A stretch of 64,000 nucleotides of DNA from Mycobacterium sp. OTB74. Its GTDB lineage: Bacteria > Actinomycetota > Actinomycetes > Mycobacteriales > Mycobacteriaceae. The translations under genes and the position numbers were made by a program. The notes under the pieces are model-generated. The model was given only the letters and a program-made list of their open reading frames with translations, was not told the DNA's origin and made no database searches. The stretch is from assembly GCF_029892685.1 (NCBI RefSeq), contig NZ_JARXVD010000011.1, forward strand, positions 1 through 64,000, in the 5' to 3' direction. This document shows positions 28,674-36,823 of this stretch, one piece after another (within the stretch, counting starts at the first letter, position 1; each line of letters opens with the position of its first letter).

Positions 28674-29897
28674 CTAGCAGGCTTCCCGGGATGAGAGCGG
28701 TTGGCGCGAAATCGGTTTGGCGTGGTTGCACATGACACGGCGTCTCATTGCGCCTGTCCTGCCCCCACCGATGACGTCGACGATGGCGTTGCTGATTTCG
28801 TGCGGTGCCTCATCCAAGAGCATGTGGCTGGCGGCGGGCCGGTGCACCCGCACGGCCCCCGGGATACCGACGGCAAGGTCGTGGGCATGCGATGGCGGGG
28901 TGAGCCTGTCCGCGCCACCGCTGATGACCACTGTCGCGGCGGTGATGGAACTCAGAGTCTGATACTGGTCGTAGTCGCGTAAAGCGCGCAGAAAGCCGGC
29001 TTTCGTCGCAACCGGAGTGGCATTGATGGTCGCCACCGACATAGCCACGCGTACGTCCCAGCTCGCCGTACCGTATCCGCCAATTCTGACAAGGACCCCG
29101 CATGCCGGCCGGGCAAGGGCCCGGAAAGCGCGTTCTGCGGCGCGGGGCACATGCCGGGCCAGTTCATAGAGGACGTCTGTAGCGGGGGTAGCCAGAAGCC
29201 GGCCCAGGCCGCGCCCGGTGAGTTTGCCCGCCGCGGTGGCGACGAGGATAAGCCCATCGGGTTGGACCGGCCGCTGGTCGGCGGGTCGACCCAGGTAGGC
29301 CAGGGCCACCATGCCGCCCATGGAATGTCCGGCAAGGGTAAGCGGGCCTGCGACGCCGAGGGCTGCGAGCAGGTCGGCGAGATCGGCAGCGAGTCGATCG
29401 ATGTGGTAGGTGTGCATCGGTGCAGCCGCAGAGTCGCCGTGGCCACGGTGGTCGTAGCTGATGATCCGGATGCTGTCGCCGTATTGATGGAGCAGGTGAT
29501 CGATCGGGATGGTCCAGGAGCCTTTGGCCAAGCAGAGCCCGTGCAGCAGGACAACGGTATGGGCGGGATCGCGAGATCCGTACTCGCGCACTGACAATGA
29601 CACGCCGTCGCTAGTTGTTACCGTCCGCGTGATGCCACCACTCTGAATTCTGGTGCGATCGCGGCGGTAGGTCAGTCTCATGAATGGGTGATGTTGTTGG
29701 GCCTGTTGAATCTGGCAGCCTGCCCAAGACAAGCGATCGCCGCCGTGTTCAGCGGCGGATGCGCTCCACGCATCGACCCCGGATTCGCGTGCATCGTGCA
29801 GCGCCGTTTCCGCCTCGTGGACGAGGCGCGCGGCTTCGTGTTCGGCGGATTCGTCCCCACCACCGTCGGTCGACGTCCATGCTGCGAGACTGGTCAT
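28674..29897 (-). CDS. Alpha/beta hydrolase
   Basis: 407 residues from the ATG at 29897, chosen because AGGAGGGC lies 7 bp upstream; a start at 29975 is also open. After a hydrophilic N-terminal ~90 residues, the fold shows an oxyanion motif VVLLHGLCLAKGSW, SYDHRGHGDS, nucleophile elbow GHSMGG, acid in GGADRLTP and His in ASHMLLDEAP. The triad is therefore complete and the enzyme should be an active esterase, lipase or thioesterase. It lies 124 bp upstream of papA3 on the same strand, so it may be co-transcribed and could trim, release or remodel the acylated product. The specific substrate cannot be told. Confidence 0.85.
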   Translation of the reverse strand: MTSLAAWTSTDGGGDESAEHEAARLVHEAETALHDARESGVDAWSASAAEHGGDRLSWAGCQIQQAQQHHPFMRLTYRRDRTRIQSGGITRTVTTSDGVSLSVREYGSRDPAHTVVLLHGLCLAKGSWTIPIDHLLHQYGDSIRIISYDHRGHGDSAAAPMHTYHIDRLAADLADLLAALGVAGPLTLAGHSMGGMVALAYLGRPADQRPVQPDGLILVATAAGKLTGRGLGRLLATPATDVLYELARHVPRAAERAFRALARPACGVLVRIGGYGTASWDVRVAMSVATINATPVATKAGFLRALRDYDQYQTLSSITAATVVISGGADRLTPPSHAHDLAVGIPGAVRVHRPAASHMLLDEAPHEISNAIVDVIGGGRTGAMRRRVMCNHAKPISRQPLSSREAC

Positions 29898-30177
29898 TTC
29901 TTGCCCTCCTGCGAGATCCCCGGGACGTGGCGTCACCGTGTCAAGAACAGATTGGGCCGAAGCAGTCTCGATCACGATCCGGCAGGCATGCCAATTTGAC
30001 TGGTGGTGCTGGCACCCCTACGCGGGCCGAGATGACAGCGTCAGGTGATCGCCTACGATTCCGAAGGGAATACCTTCCGGGCGGAAGCGTCGCAGACAGG
30101 AATTCCGGCAACCCAGTGCCCGTGTGGCGCGCGCCGGGTCCGGGGGTCACCGGCAAGGGCACGCCGGCCTGGATCAT

Positions 30178-31168
30178 CTACGATGCGCAGGTATGACGGA
30201 GATCGTGCACGCGCGGTGACTTCATCAATCCTGCCTTTATGGCGCTGTCACGGCCAGGCTTCCAGCCGCCATCGAAGAATTCTTGTGCGCGAACGGGATT
30301 GCCCGCGCCATTGGTGAACACAAAGCCCGGCAAGGTGATGTCGATGACGTCCAGGGCGACGGGCGGCAGGCTGATAGTGCGTATAGATTTCTTAGTCTTC
30401 GGTGGACCGATCTCTGGCCGGTAATCACCGGAGTACTTCCAGGCCTTATTGATTCGACAGGTCTTGGCATCGAAGTCGATGTCAGCCGAGGTTAGCGCGG
30501 TAGCTTCCGAGAACCGCATGCCAGTAGTTACCAACCAGGTGGCCAGATTCTTCCAGCGTTCGCGCTCGATGTGGTCACGCACAAGGCGAAACTCGTCCGG
30601 GGTGAGAAACACCGTCTCCTCCACCCGGGTGTGTGGCAAGCGGCGACCCTGGCACGGGTTGGACGACAGCACTCCAGCCCTTACCGCGGTGTTCAAGGCG
30701 CCCGACAGAAACCCGTGCTTGTTGGCGATGGTCTTTCCGCTGCCACCGAGCTGCTTGACCCAGCGCGCGATCGTCGTCTCCGTCACCGCAGTTACCGGCA
30801 TCGAGCCGAACACCCGGGTCGATATCGCGCACGACGTAGGTGCGGTAACGCCCGAGAGTCGCCGGCTGCACGCCGGTGAGGTTGTCGATGTGGGTGTAGA
30901 GCCACTCGGTGACCGACGGGACGTGACGCCCAATCTCGTCGAGCTCGATGATGCGCAGCGCCTCGTCGGAGCCGTGGTCTTGCAGCAGTGTCTTGAATCG
31001 TTCTGCTGCAGGCAGGTTCTCGAAGGTCAGCGAGCGCTGGCGGCCGTCCTGGCGCCACAGCACGCGATAGGTGTTTCCTAAACGGTTTTTTGGGCGTGGA
31101 CGCTTGCCACAGCCCTCGATGTTACGTGATCTGTTGCGTCGATCCCGACGCAACTTTAAAAAGCCCAT
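30178..31168 (-). pseudogene. Broken tyrosine integrase of the island
   Basis: The start lies 20 bp from the tRNA-Ala 3' end. An N-terminal arm/core-binding part (YRVLWRQDGRQRS, then WLYTHIDNLTGVQPATLGRYR) runs to about 30815. There a frameshift moves the reading to the catalytic part in another frame: AVTETTIARWVKQLGGSG, TPDEFRLVRDHIERERW, TGMRFSEATAL (catalytic Arg) and HDLRHTCAS. The next codon is TAG where integrases have Trp, followed by MIQAGVPLPV, so a nonsense mutation removes the tyrosine end. Two independent lesions mean it is dead and the island is fixed. Confidence 0.85.
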
Positions 31169-31187
31169 CTGAACTGCCCAAACTCAG

Positions 31188-31260
31188 TGGAGCTAAGGGG
31201 AATCGAACCCCTGACCTACTCGATGCGAACGAGTCGCGCTACCAACTGCGCCATAGCCCC
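31188..31260 (-). tRNA. tRNA-Ala (anticodon CGC)
   Basis: A complete 73-base cloverleaf reads from 31260. Acceptor stem GGGGCTA pairs with TAGCTCC, with discriminator A. The D-arm contains GCGCAGTTGGTAGCGC. The anticodon stem ACTCG/CGAGT encloses loop TTCGCAT, giving CGC for GCG codons. The T-arm is AGGGG TTCGATT CCCCT. The 3' CCA is not encoded. It is the boundary between conserved core genes (right) and the island (left) and supplies the attachment site. Confidence 0.93.
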
Positions 31261-31311
31261 TTGTACCGGATGCACAGGCTACCAGTACCGGTCTGCCACT
31301 GGAAAACCGAG

Positions 31312-32583
31312 CTACTGACCTGACGCCCGCGGCAGGTCATATGCCTGCGCCATGCTCGCGTATTCGAGGTGCTCGAAAGTCGGGTCCTCGTCGTCGATGT
31401 CCAGGACGACGGCACCCGGGCGGCGCAGCCGGGACGGGACGACGTCGAATTCCTCGTCCTGAGTGTTCTCCACGCCATGCCGCGAGCGCATCATCCGCTG
31501 AGCCCGACGGCGCCGCAGTTGCTCTTCGATCCGGGTCTGACGCCGAAGGTAGGCCAGGTACAGCACGGTCATTATGACAACCCCGCCGCACACCCACCAC
31601 ATGGTGGGCGTAAGCGAGAAGGCGGCGATGCCGGTGAACAGGATGGCCAAACCCATGGTGGACAGCATTCGGCTGCGGAACCGGTACTTGCGTTCGGCGG
31701 CAGCGATCGCGGCCTTGGACTCGTAGCGGTGCCGGCGCGTATCGGCCATCGACTCGGCCGTCTCGGGCTCGGCCTCCGCCGCTGCCTCCACGCCCGATGT
31801 GTCATCGACGTACTCGTAGTCGTACTCGGTGCCGTCCTCGGTTTCCTGCGAGGCTTCCGCTTCGGGAGCGGCCTCGGGAGCTTCCGTGGCGGCCTCGTCC
31901 GCAATTGCCTCGGTGGCGGCCTCGTCAACAAATGTTGACGGCTCCGGATCGAACTGTTCCGAGCCAGCCTCGTGCGCAACCGGCGCTTCTGGAACCGCCG
32001 CTTCCGCAACCGTGTCGTCGGCCAAGGGCTCCGGCGCGAAGTCCGCTTCCGCGATGGTCCGGATCGCCGCCGTCGGCGTGGCCACCGCGTCGAAAAGCGT
32101 TGGCTGACGGTCGGTTTCCGCGTCTGCAACACGACCCGCAACCTCAGCATCCGAGTCATCCACGTCCGAAACACCCGAGGAGCCGACCGGCAACGCACCG
32201 GAATCCATCTCGACAACCTCGACGTCGAGATATTTGGACTCCGCAACCACCTCGACCGGCTCAACAAGCACCACCGATCGTGGTGAGTCAGCTTCCGGGT
32301 CAGCCACCGGAATCGAGTCCGTCATCGCCTCACTCCGGGCGTAGTCGTGCTCGAATTCGGCGAGGTCGTCGTCCCGGCGCCAGTTGGGGTCGCTGTAGTG
32401 ACCGGCAGCCGGGCCACTGCGGCGCCGCAGGCGGTTACCGCCGGTGTTCAACACTCGCGTTGCCAGCGCCACATCGCTCGTACGGCGGACGTTGTCGCGC
32501 TTGCTGATCAACATCGGTACAAGCACAAACAGCCACAACACAACGAGGGAGATCCACAGCAGGGACTGGGGGATGCTTGGCAT
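31312..32583 (-). CDS. glpR: GlpR-like membrane protein (Rv0996 homologue)
   Basis: 423 residues. A membrane helix sits at about 8-27 (LLWISLVVLWLFVLVPMLI) followed by basic residues. A long acidic, Ala/Glu/Asp-rich low-complexity region spans about 100-290. Two helices follow (GLAILFTGIAAFSL and WWVCGGVVIMTVLYLAYL), then an Arg-rich segment and a short C-terminal tail. The position after rimJ and moeA matches Rv0996. In corynebacteria this gene encodes GlpR, the membrane receptor of the gephyrin-like Glp protein in cell division; that knowledge is from the literature, not from the sequence. It starts 193 bp downstream of rimJ and faces nothing convergent except the tRNA. Confidence 0.75.
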   Translation of the reverse strand: MPSIPQSLLWISLVVLWLFVLVPMLISKRDNVRRTSDVALATRVLNTGGNRLRRRSGPAAGHYSDPNWRRDDDLAEFEHDYARSEAMTDSIPVADPEADSPRSVVLVEPVEVVAESKYLDVEVVEMDSGALPVGSSGVSDVDDSDAEVAGRVADAETDRQPTLFDAVATPTAAIRTIAEADFAPEPLADDTVAEAAVPEAPVAHEAGSEQFDPEPSTFVDEAATEAIADEAATEAPEAAPEAEASQETEDGTEYDYEYVDDTSGVEAAAEAEPETAESMADTRRHRYESKAAIAAAERKYRFRSRMLSTMGLAILFTGIAAFSLTPTMWWVCGGVVIMTVLYLAYLRRQTRIEEQLRRRRAQRMMRSRHGVENTQDEEFDVVPSRLRRPGAVVLDIDDEDPTFEHLEYASMAQAYDLPRASGQ

Positions 32584-32776
32584 GGTGCCGGCTCCTTTCC
32601 CCTCCAGATTAGGTCCGTGACCAGCGCATCCGAAGCCGACGCGCCAAGGTCAATTACACACCTGTAATTCATCACTTACAAGCACATCAGTCACACATGT
32701 CACATCTGCAACACGGACTCACTGCGATTTCGGCGCGGTATGTCACGCTGACCGTGACGGAAGGCGCCCAAATCGC

Positions 32777-33430
32777 TCAGACCCAGGCCGCGCGACCGTT
32801 CCTCACCAGAGCCGATGTCGCCGATGTGGCCATCTCCTCGATGGTCATGGCCACCAGTAGGTGGTCCCGCCACGCCCCGTCGACCTCCAGATAACGACGC
32901 AGCAGACCCTCTTCGCGAAAGCCCACGTGCGCCAATACGGCCCGACTCGCCCCATTCTCCGGGCGCACCGTCGCTTCGATCCGATGCAACCCCACCGGGC
33001 CGAATCCGTGGTCAACCCCGAGTGCCAAGGCGGCCGTCGCAATGCCACCGCCGTTGAACCTGCTGGCCACCCAATACCCGATCCAGGCCGACCGCAGCGC
33101 GCCATGCGTCACGTTGCCAATGGTCAACTGCCCGCAGAAGTTACCGTCGACCTCGATCACATAAGGCAGCATCCGCCCCTTACGCGCCTCGGCCCGTAGT
33201 CCGGAGCACAGCGACGGCCACGCTGAAACCGAGTGGCGCGCAGGCCAATCCATTTCACCAGCGGGTTCCCAGGGCTCCAGGTGGGATCGGTCGGCCAACC
33301 GGATCCGGCTCCACACCGCGCCGTCGCGCAGTCGCACCGGACGCAGTCGGACCACCCCGGCACGCACGCGAACCCGCCCAACCGACATCGGCCAACCCGG
33401 GTGCAAGGCACTCGAACGCAGCAGGTTCAC
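32777..33430 (-). CDS. rimJ: GNAT-family N-acetyltransferase RimJ-like
   Basis: 217 residues from a GTG. The sequence has the RimJ/RimI pattern: RLRPVRLRDGAVWSRIRL near the start, GQLTIGNVTHG, SAWIGYWVASRFNGGGIATAALALGVDHGF (acetyl-CoA binding region with the G-rich loop) and RIEATVRPENGASRAVLAHVGF. It should acetylate protein N-termini, classically ribosomal protein S5. It begins 3 bp after the moeA stop, so the two are one operon, in the same order as Rv0994-Rv0995. Confidence 0.87.
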   Translation of the reverse strand: MNLLRSSALHPGWPMSVGRVRVRAGVVRLRPVRLRDGAVWSRIRLADRSHLEPWEPAGEMDWPARHSVSAWPSLCSGLRAEARKGRMLPYVIEVDGNFCGQLTIGNVTHGALRSAWIGYWVASRFNGGGIATAALALGVDHGFGPVGLHRIEATVRPENGASRAVLAHVGFREEGLLRRYLEVDGAWRDHLLVAMTIEEMATSATSALVRNGRAAWV

Positions 33431-33433
33431 GGC

Positions 33434-34672
33434 TCAGCCGCGCTGTGCAAGAAACGCGACATCGACCATCTCGCCGGTGCGAATCTGCTCGGCCTCCGAC
33501 GGCACCATGACCAGGCAGTTCGCCTCGGCCAAGGTCGCCAACAGGTGCGATGCGCCCGGCGCTCCGCCAAGCGCTTGCACCAGATACTCGCCGGTGTCCT
33601 GGTCGCGCAAAAGCTGTCCGCGCAGAAAACCCTTGCGGCCCACCACCGATGAGATCGGTGACAGTGTGCGAGCCGGCACCACGCGCCGCATGGGCTGCCG
33701 CTTGCCCAATGACATCCGGATCAATGGCCGCACCATCACCTCGAATACCACCAATGCGCTGACCGGGTTGGCCGGCAGCAGAAACACCGGAACTCCGTCA
33801 CGACCCAACTGGCCGAAACCCTGCACCGAGCCAGGATGCATCGCGATCCGGGCAACTTCCATCTCTCCCAGCTCGGACAGCACGGTTCGCACGCTCTCGG
33901 CCGCAGCCCCACCGACCGCACCGGCGATCACCACGATCTCGGCCCGGTTCAGCTGGCCTTCCACTACGTCACGCAGCGTCTTCGGGTCGGTGTCCACAAT
34001 GCCGACGCGGTTCACCTCGGCGCCGGCGTCACGCCCCGCGGCGGCCAACGCATATGAGTTGACGTCGTACACCTGCCCATTGCCGGGAGTACGCGAGATG
34101 TCGACCAGTTCACCGCCAACAGAGATCACCGACAGTCGTGGCTGCGGATGCGCCAGCACCCGCTCGCGGCCCACCGCCGCCAGCAGCCCGACCTGCGCCG
34201 GGCCGATGATGGTCCCGGCCCGCACCGCGACATCCCCGGGTTGCACGTCATCGCCGGTGCGGCGGACATAGGCCCCGGAGCGCACACCACGCAAGACCCG
34301 GACCCGTGAGTCGCCACCGTCGGTCCAGCGCAGCGGGAGGACCGCATCGGCCAGCGTCGGCATCGGCGCACCGGTCTGCACCCGCGCTGCCTGGCGCGGC
34401 TGCAACCGGGTCGGGGTGCGCTCGCCGGCAGCTATCGCCGAGACGACCGGCAGGCTGATGGTGCTGGTGCCATCCGCATCCGCACCGAGCACATCGACGC
34501 TGCGCACCGCATAGCCGTCGATGGCGGCCTGATCAAAACCGGGCAATGGCCGCTCGGTAACCACCTCTTCGGCACACATCAGGCCCTGCGCTTCGGCAAT
34601 CGCCACCCGCACCGGCCTGGGCGCTACCGCCGCAGCCGCAACCCGAGCCTGCTGCTCCTCAACCGAACGCAC
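33434..34672 (-). CDS. moeA1: Molybdopterin molybdenumtransferase MoeA1 / gephyrin-like Glp
   Basis: 412 residues from the GTG at 34672, chosen because AAAGG lies just upstream and the N-terminus VRSVEEQQARVA matches MoeA starts; the frame is open further upstream but overlaps galU. MoeA domains are seen: PLPGFDQAAIDGYAVRSVDV, QTGAPMPTLADAVL, a MogA-like region with SVGGELVD, VIAGAVGGAAAESVR, and the C-terminal TGEMVDVAFL. In M. tuberculosis this is moeA1 (Rv0994). In corynebacteria the orthologue is Glp, which binds FtsZ and GlpR. The G-x-S/D active-site signature appears altered (GAVGGAA), which may favour a structural over an enzymatic role. Confidence 0.85.
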   Translation of the reverse strand: MRSVEEQQARVAAAAVAPRPVRVAIAEAQGLMCAEEVVTERPLPGFDQAAIDGYAVRSVDVLGADADGTSTISLPVVSAIAAGERTPTRLQPRQAARVQTGAPMPTLADAVLPLRWTDGGDSRVRVLRGVRSGAYVRRTGDDVQPGDVAVRAGTIIGPAQVGLLAAVGRERVLAHPQPRLSVISVGGELVDISRTPGNGQVYDVNSYALAAAGRDAGAEVNRVGIVDTDPKTLRDVVEGQLNRAEIVVIAGAVGGAAAESVRTVLSELGEMEVARIAMHPGSVQGFGQLGRDGVPVFLLPANPVSALVVFEVMVRPLIRMSLGKRQPMRRVVPARTLSPISSVVGRKGFLRGQLLRDQDTGEYLVQALGGAPGASHLLATLAEANCLVMVPSEAEQIRTGEMVDVAFLAQRG

Positions 34673-34725
34673 AGCTCGCCTTTCTGCATTATCCAGGCCG
34701 ACGATACCGTCCACCCGGCTGCTAC

Positions 34726-35640
34726 TCAGCGCTCGGCAAGACCCAATCGCTCGACCAACCACTGCCGCAATTCCGGGCCGTAGTCGTCACGTTCCAACGC
34801 AAAGTCAACCGCAGCCTTGAGGTAGCCGCCGGGATTTCCCAGGTCGTGTCGGGTGCCTCGGTGCACCACCACGTGCACCGGGTGGCCTTCTGCGATCAGC
34901 AGAGCGATGGCATCGGTCAGCTGGACTTCACCGCCGACCCCACGCTCGACCCGTCGCAACGCATCGAAGATCGCCCGGTCCAGGATGTAGCGGCCTGCCG
35001 CGGCGTACGGCGACGGTGCCTCTTCGGCCTTGGGCTTTTCCACCATGCCCTTGACCCGCAACACATCTGGGTTCAGGGCGTTGGCGACCTTCTCGACGTC
35101 GAACACGCCGTAGGCACTGATCTTGTGCGTGGGCACTTCGATGGCGCACAGCACGCTGCCGCCACGCCGAGCCCGGACCTTCGACATGGTCTCCAGCACG
35201 CCGGTCGGCAACACCAGGTCATCCGGCAGCAGCACCGCGATCGCGTCGTCACCAGGCGACAGCACCGACTCGACGCAGCCCACCGCATGCCCCAGTCCGA
35301 GCGGCTCGTCCTGCACCACCGACTCGACCTTGATCAGGCCGGGTGCCCGCCGCACCTTCTCCAACATCCCTAATTTGCCCCGGGCCTTGAGCTCGCCTTC
35401 AAGGATGAGGTCCTCGACAAAGTGCGCGACGACGCCATCCTTGCCCTCCGAGGTGATGATCACCAGTCGCTCTGCGCCTGCGTCTGCGGCTTCAGCGGCG
35501 ACCAGCTCAATACCCGGGGTATCAACGACCGGCAACAGCTCCTTGGGCACAGTCTTGGTGGCGGGCAAAAAACGCGTGCCCAGACCGGCTGCCGGGACCA
35601 CCGCAGTGCGCGGCATCGGCACGTGAGCCTGTGTCGTCAT
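34726..35640 (-). CDS. galU: UTP-glucose-1-phosphate uridylyltransferase
   Basis: 304 residues. The nucleotide-binding start VVPAAGLGTRFLPATKTVPKELLPVVDTP is classic GalU; further motifs are EDLILEGEL, LGLGHAVGC, VLLPDDLVL, KPKAEEAPS and GEVQLTDAI. It makes UDP-glucose for trehalose, glucan and galactan-related envelope sugars in the cytosol. It is divergent from the folate gene across 141 bp and ends 53 bp before the moeA start, the same order as Rv0993-Rv0994. Confidence 0.95.
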   Translation of the reverse strand: MTTQAHVPMPRTAVVPAAGLGTRFLPATKTVPKELLPVVDTPGIELVAAEAADAGAERLVIITSEGKDGVVAHFVEDLILEGELKARGKLGMLEKVRRAPGLIKVESVVQDEPLGLGHAVGCVESVLSPGDDAIAVLLPDDLVLPTGVLETMSKVRARRGGSVLCAIEVPTHKISAYGVFDVEKVANALNPDVLRVKGMVEKPKAEEAPSPYAAAGRYILDRAIFDALRRVERGVGGEVQLTDAIALLIAEGHPVHVVVHRGTRHDLGNPGGYLKAAVDFALERDDYGPELRQWLVERLGLAER

Positions 35641-35781
35641 TGCTCACACGATAATGGCAATCGGCGGGGCACTTGCTGCCAAGGGGCAAATTAGGAGCAG
35701 ACGCATCCAGCGAACTAACGACATCGACGGTTCAGGGTCGGTAGGTCGTACAGATGAGAACATGGACAAAGTGATGGCACG

Positions 35782-36375
35782 GTGCGCTACATGATGTCGG
35801 ACGAGTCAAAACACGAGGTACGCAAGGCAATTCTGGCCAAGCGTCGCGCACTGTCGGTGGAGCAGCGGCAGCAGGCCGAAGAAGCGCTGGTCAACCATAT
35901 TTCACAATTGCCGCAAATTGGCGGCACCATGTGTGCGTACGTACCGGTTGGCAGCGAGCCCGGGTCGCCGGCCATGCTTGATGTGCTGGTGGACCGCGGA
36001 GCGCGGGTTCTGCTACCGGTGACCACGCCCGAGGCGCCGTTGAGTTGGGGCGAATACCGCGCGGGCCAGCTGGTACCAGCCGCTTTCGGACTTCAGGAAC
36101 CCGTCGGCCGGCGACTGCCTCCGGAGGCCATCGCCGAGGCCGGCGTCGTGCTGGTTCCCGCGCTGGCGGTCGATCGAACAGGCGTCCGGCTTGGGCGCGG
36201 CGCGGGTTTCTACGACCGATCGCTGCCTTTGGCTGCCCCCGACATCATGCTGGTGGCGGTCATTTACGACGACGAACTGCTACCGCAACTACCGGCCGAG
36301 CCGCACGACGTCCCGATGACACATGCCCTGGCCCCGGGGTCGGGGCTGGTCAGGCTGGCTACTCGTCGGGAATGA
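35782..36375 (+). CDS. 5-formyltetrahydrofolate cyclo-ligase
   Basis: 197 residues from a GTG at 35782; ATGs at 35791 and 35794 are alternatives. The N-terminal KAILAKRRALSVEQR and the signature GVRLGRGAGFYDRSL (substrate and phosphate binding) identify the family, with CAYVPVGSEPG and VPMTHALAPGSG. It converts 5-formyl-THF to 5,10-methenyl-THF using ATP. It corresponds to Rv0992c and is transcribed in the same direction as the next gene but separated by a heat-shock operator. Confidence 0.9.
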   Translation: MRYMMSDESKHEVRKAILAKRRALSVEQRQQAEEALVNHISQLPQIGGTMCAYVPVGSEPGSPAMLDVLVDRGARVLLPVTTPEAPLSWGEYRAGQLVPAAFGLQEPVGRRLPPEAIAEAGVVLVPALAVDRTGVRLGRGAGFYDRSLPLAAPDIMLVAVIYDDELLPQLPAEPHDVPMTHALAPGSGLVRLATRRE

Positions 36376-36394
36376 CGAGCCCCACATAGCGGTT

Positions 36395-36421
36395 CTAGCA
36401 CTTGAGACGATAGAGTGCTAA
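36395..36421. promoter_or_regulatory. CIRCE element (HrcA operator)
   Basis: An inverted repeat, CTAGCACTT - 9 bases - GAGTGCTAA, matches the CIRCE consensus TTAGCACTC-N9-GAGTGCTAA with two mismatches in the left arm and none in the right. It lies 28 bp upstream of the GTG of the zinc-ribbon gene. HrcA represses CIRCE genes and releases on heat shock. Confidence 0.85.
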
Positions 36422-36448
36422 AAAGTTTGACCATCTTCGGAGGTTTAC

Positions 36449-36760
36449 GTGCCGACCTATTCCTACGCGTGTACCGAGTGCGACAACCGGTTCGACGCGG
36501 TGCAGGCTTTCAGCGATGACGCGCTGACCACGTGCCCACAGTGCAACGGTCGGCTGCGCAAACTGTTCGGCTCGGTCGGCGTTGTGTTCAAAGGCAGCGG
36601 CTTCTACCGCACCGACAGCCGCGACTCGAAGAGTTCGAGCACCGCAGCTGCGCCGGCCAAGAGCGAGTCGTCGAGTTCCTCGAGCTCCTCGTCTGATTCG
36701 TCGTCAAGCTCCAGTAGCTCGAGCGCACCGGCTCCCGCCGCCGCTGCCGCATCCAGCTGA
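36449..36760 (+). CDS. FmdB-type zinc-ribbon protein, Ruc-like (Rv0991c homologue)
   Basis: 103 residues from a GTG behind a GGAGG RBS. A zinc ribbon is formed by C8-x2-C11 and C29-x2-C32 (MPTYSYACTEC ... TTCPQC), then LRKLFGSVGVVFKGSGFYRTD. After residue ~65 the tail is almost only Ser, Ala and Pro and probably disordered. The M. tuberculosis homologue has been described as Ruc, a redox-regulated chaperone that unfolds its Cys-Zn site on oxidation. Control by the CIRCE operator just upstream agrees with a chaperone role. An intrinsic terminator follows directly. Confidence 0.87.
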   Translation: MPTYSYACTECDNRFDAVQAFSDDALTTCPQCNGRLRKLFGSVGVVFKGSGFYRTDSRDSKSSSTAAAPAKSESSSSSSSSSDSSSSSSSSSAPAPAAAAASS

Positions 36761-36768
36761 GTTATCCA

Positions 36769-36797
36769 CAGGCCGGGTGTCGCCGGGCCTGTTTTTT
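36769..36797 (+). terminator. Intrinsic terminator after the zinc-ribbon gene
   Basis: CAGGCC...GGCCTG arms with an inner GG/CC pair, followed by six T. It lies 8 bp past the stop codon and separates the heat-shock gene from the next CDS. Confidence 0.75.
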
Positions 36798-36823
36798 ACG
36801 CGCGTCATGCCTACCGTTGCCCC

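Noticed and set aside
29941..30177. 78-codon minus-strand ORF following the integrase
   Set aside because: It begins directly after the nonsense codon with integrase-like MIQAGVPLPV and then loses similarity, so it is the decayed tail of the integrase, not a gene.
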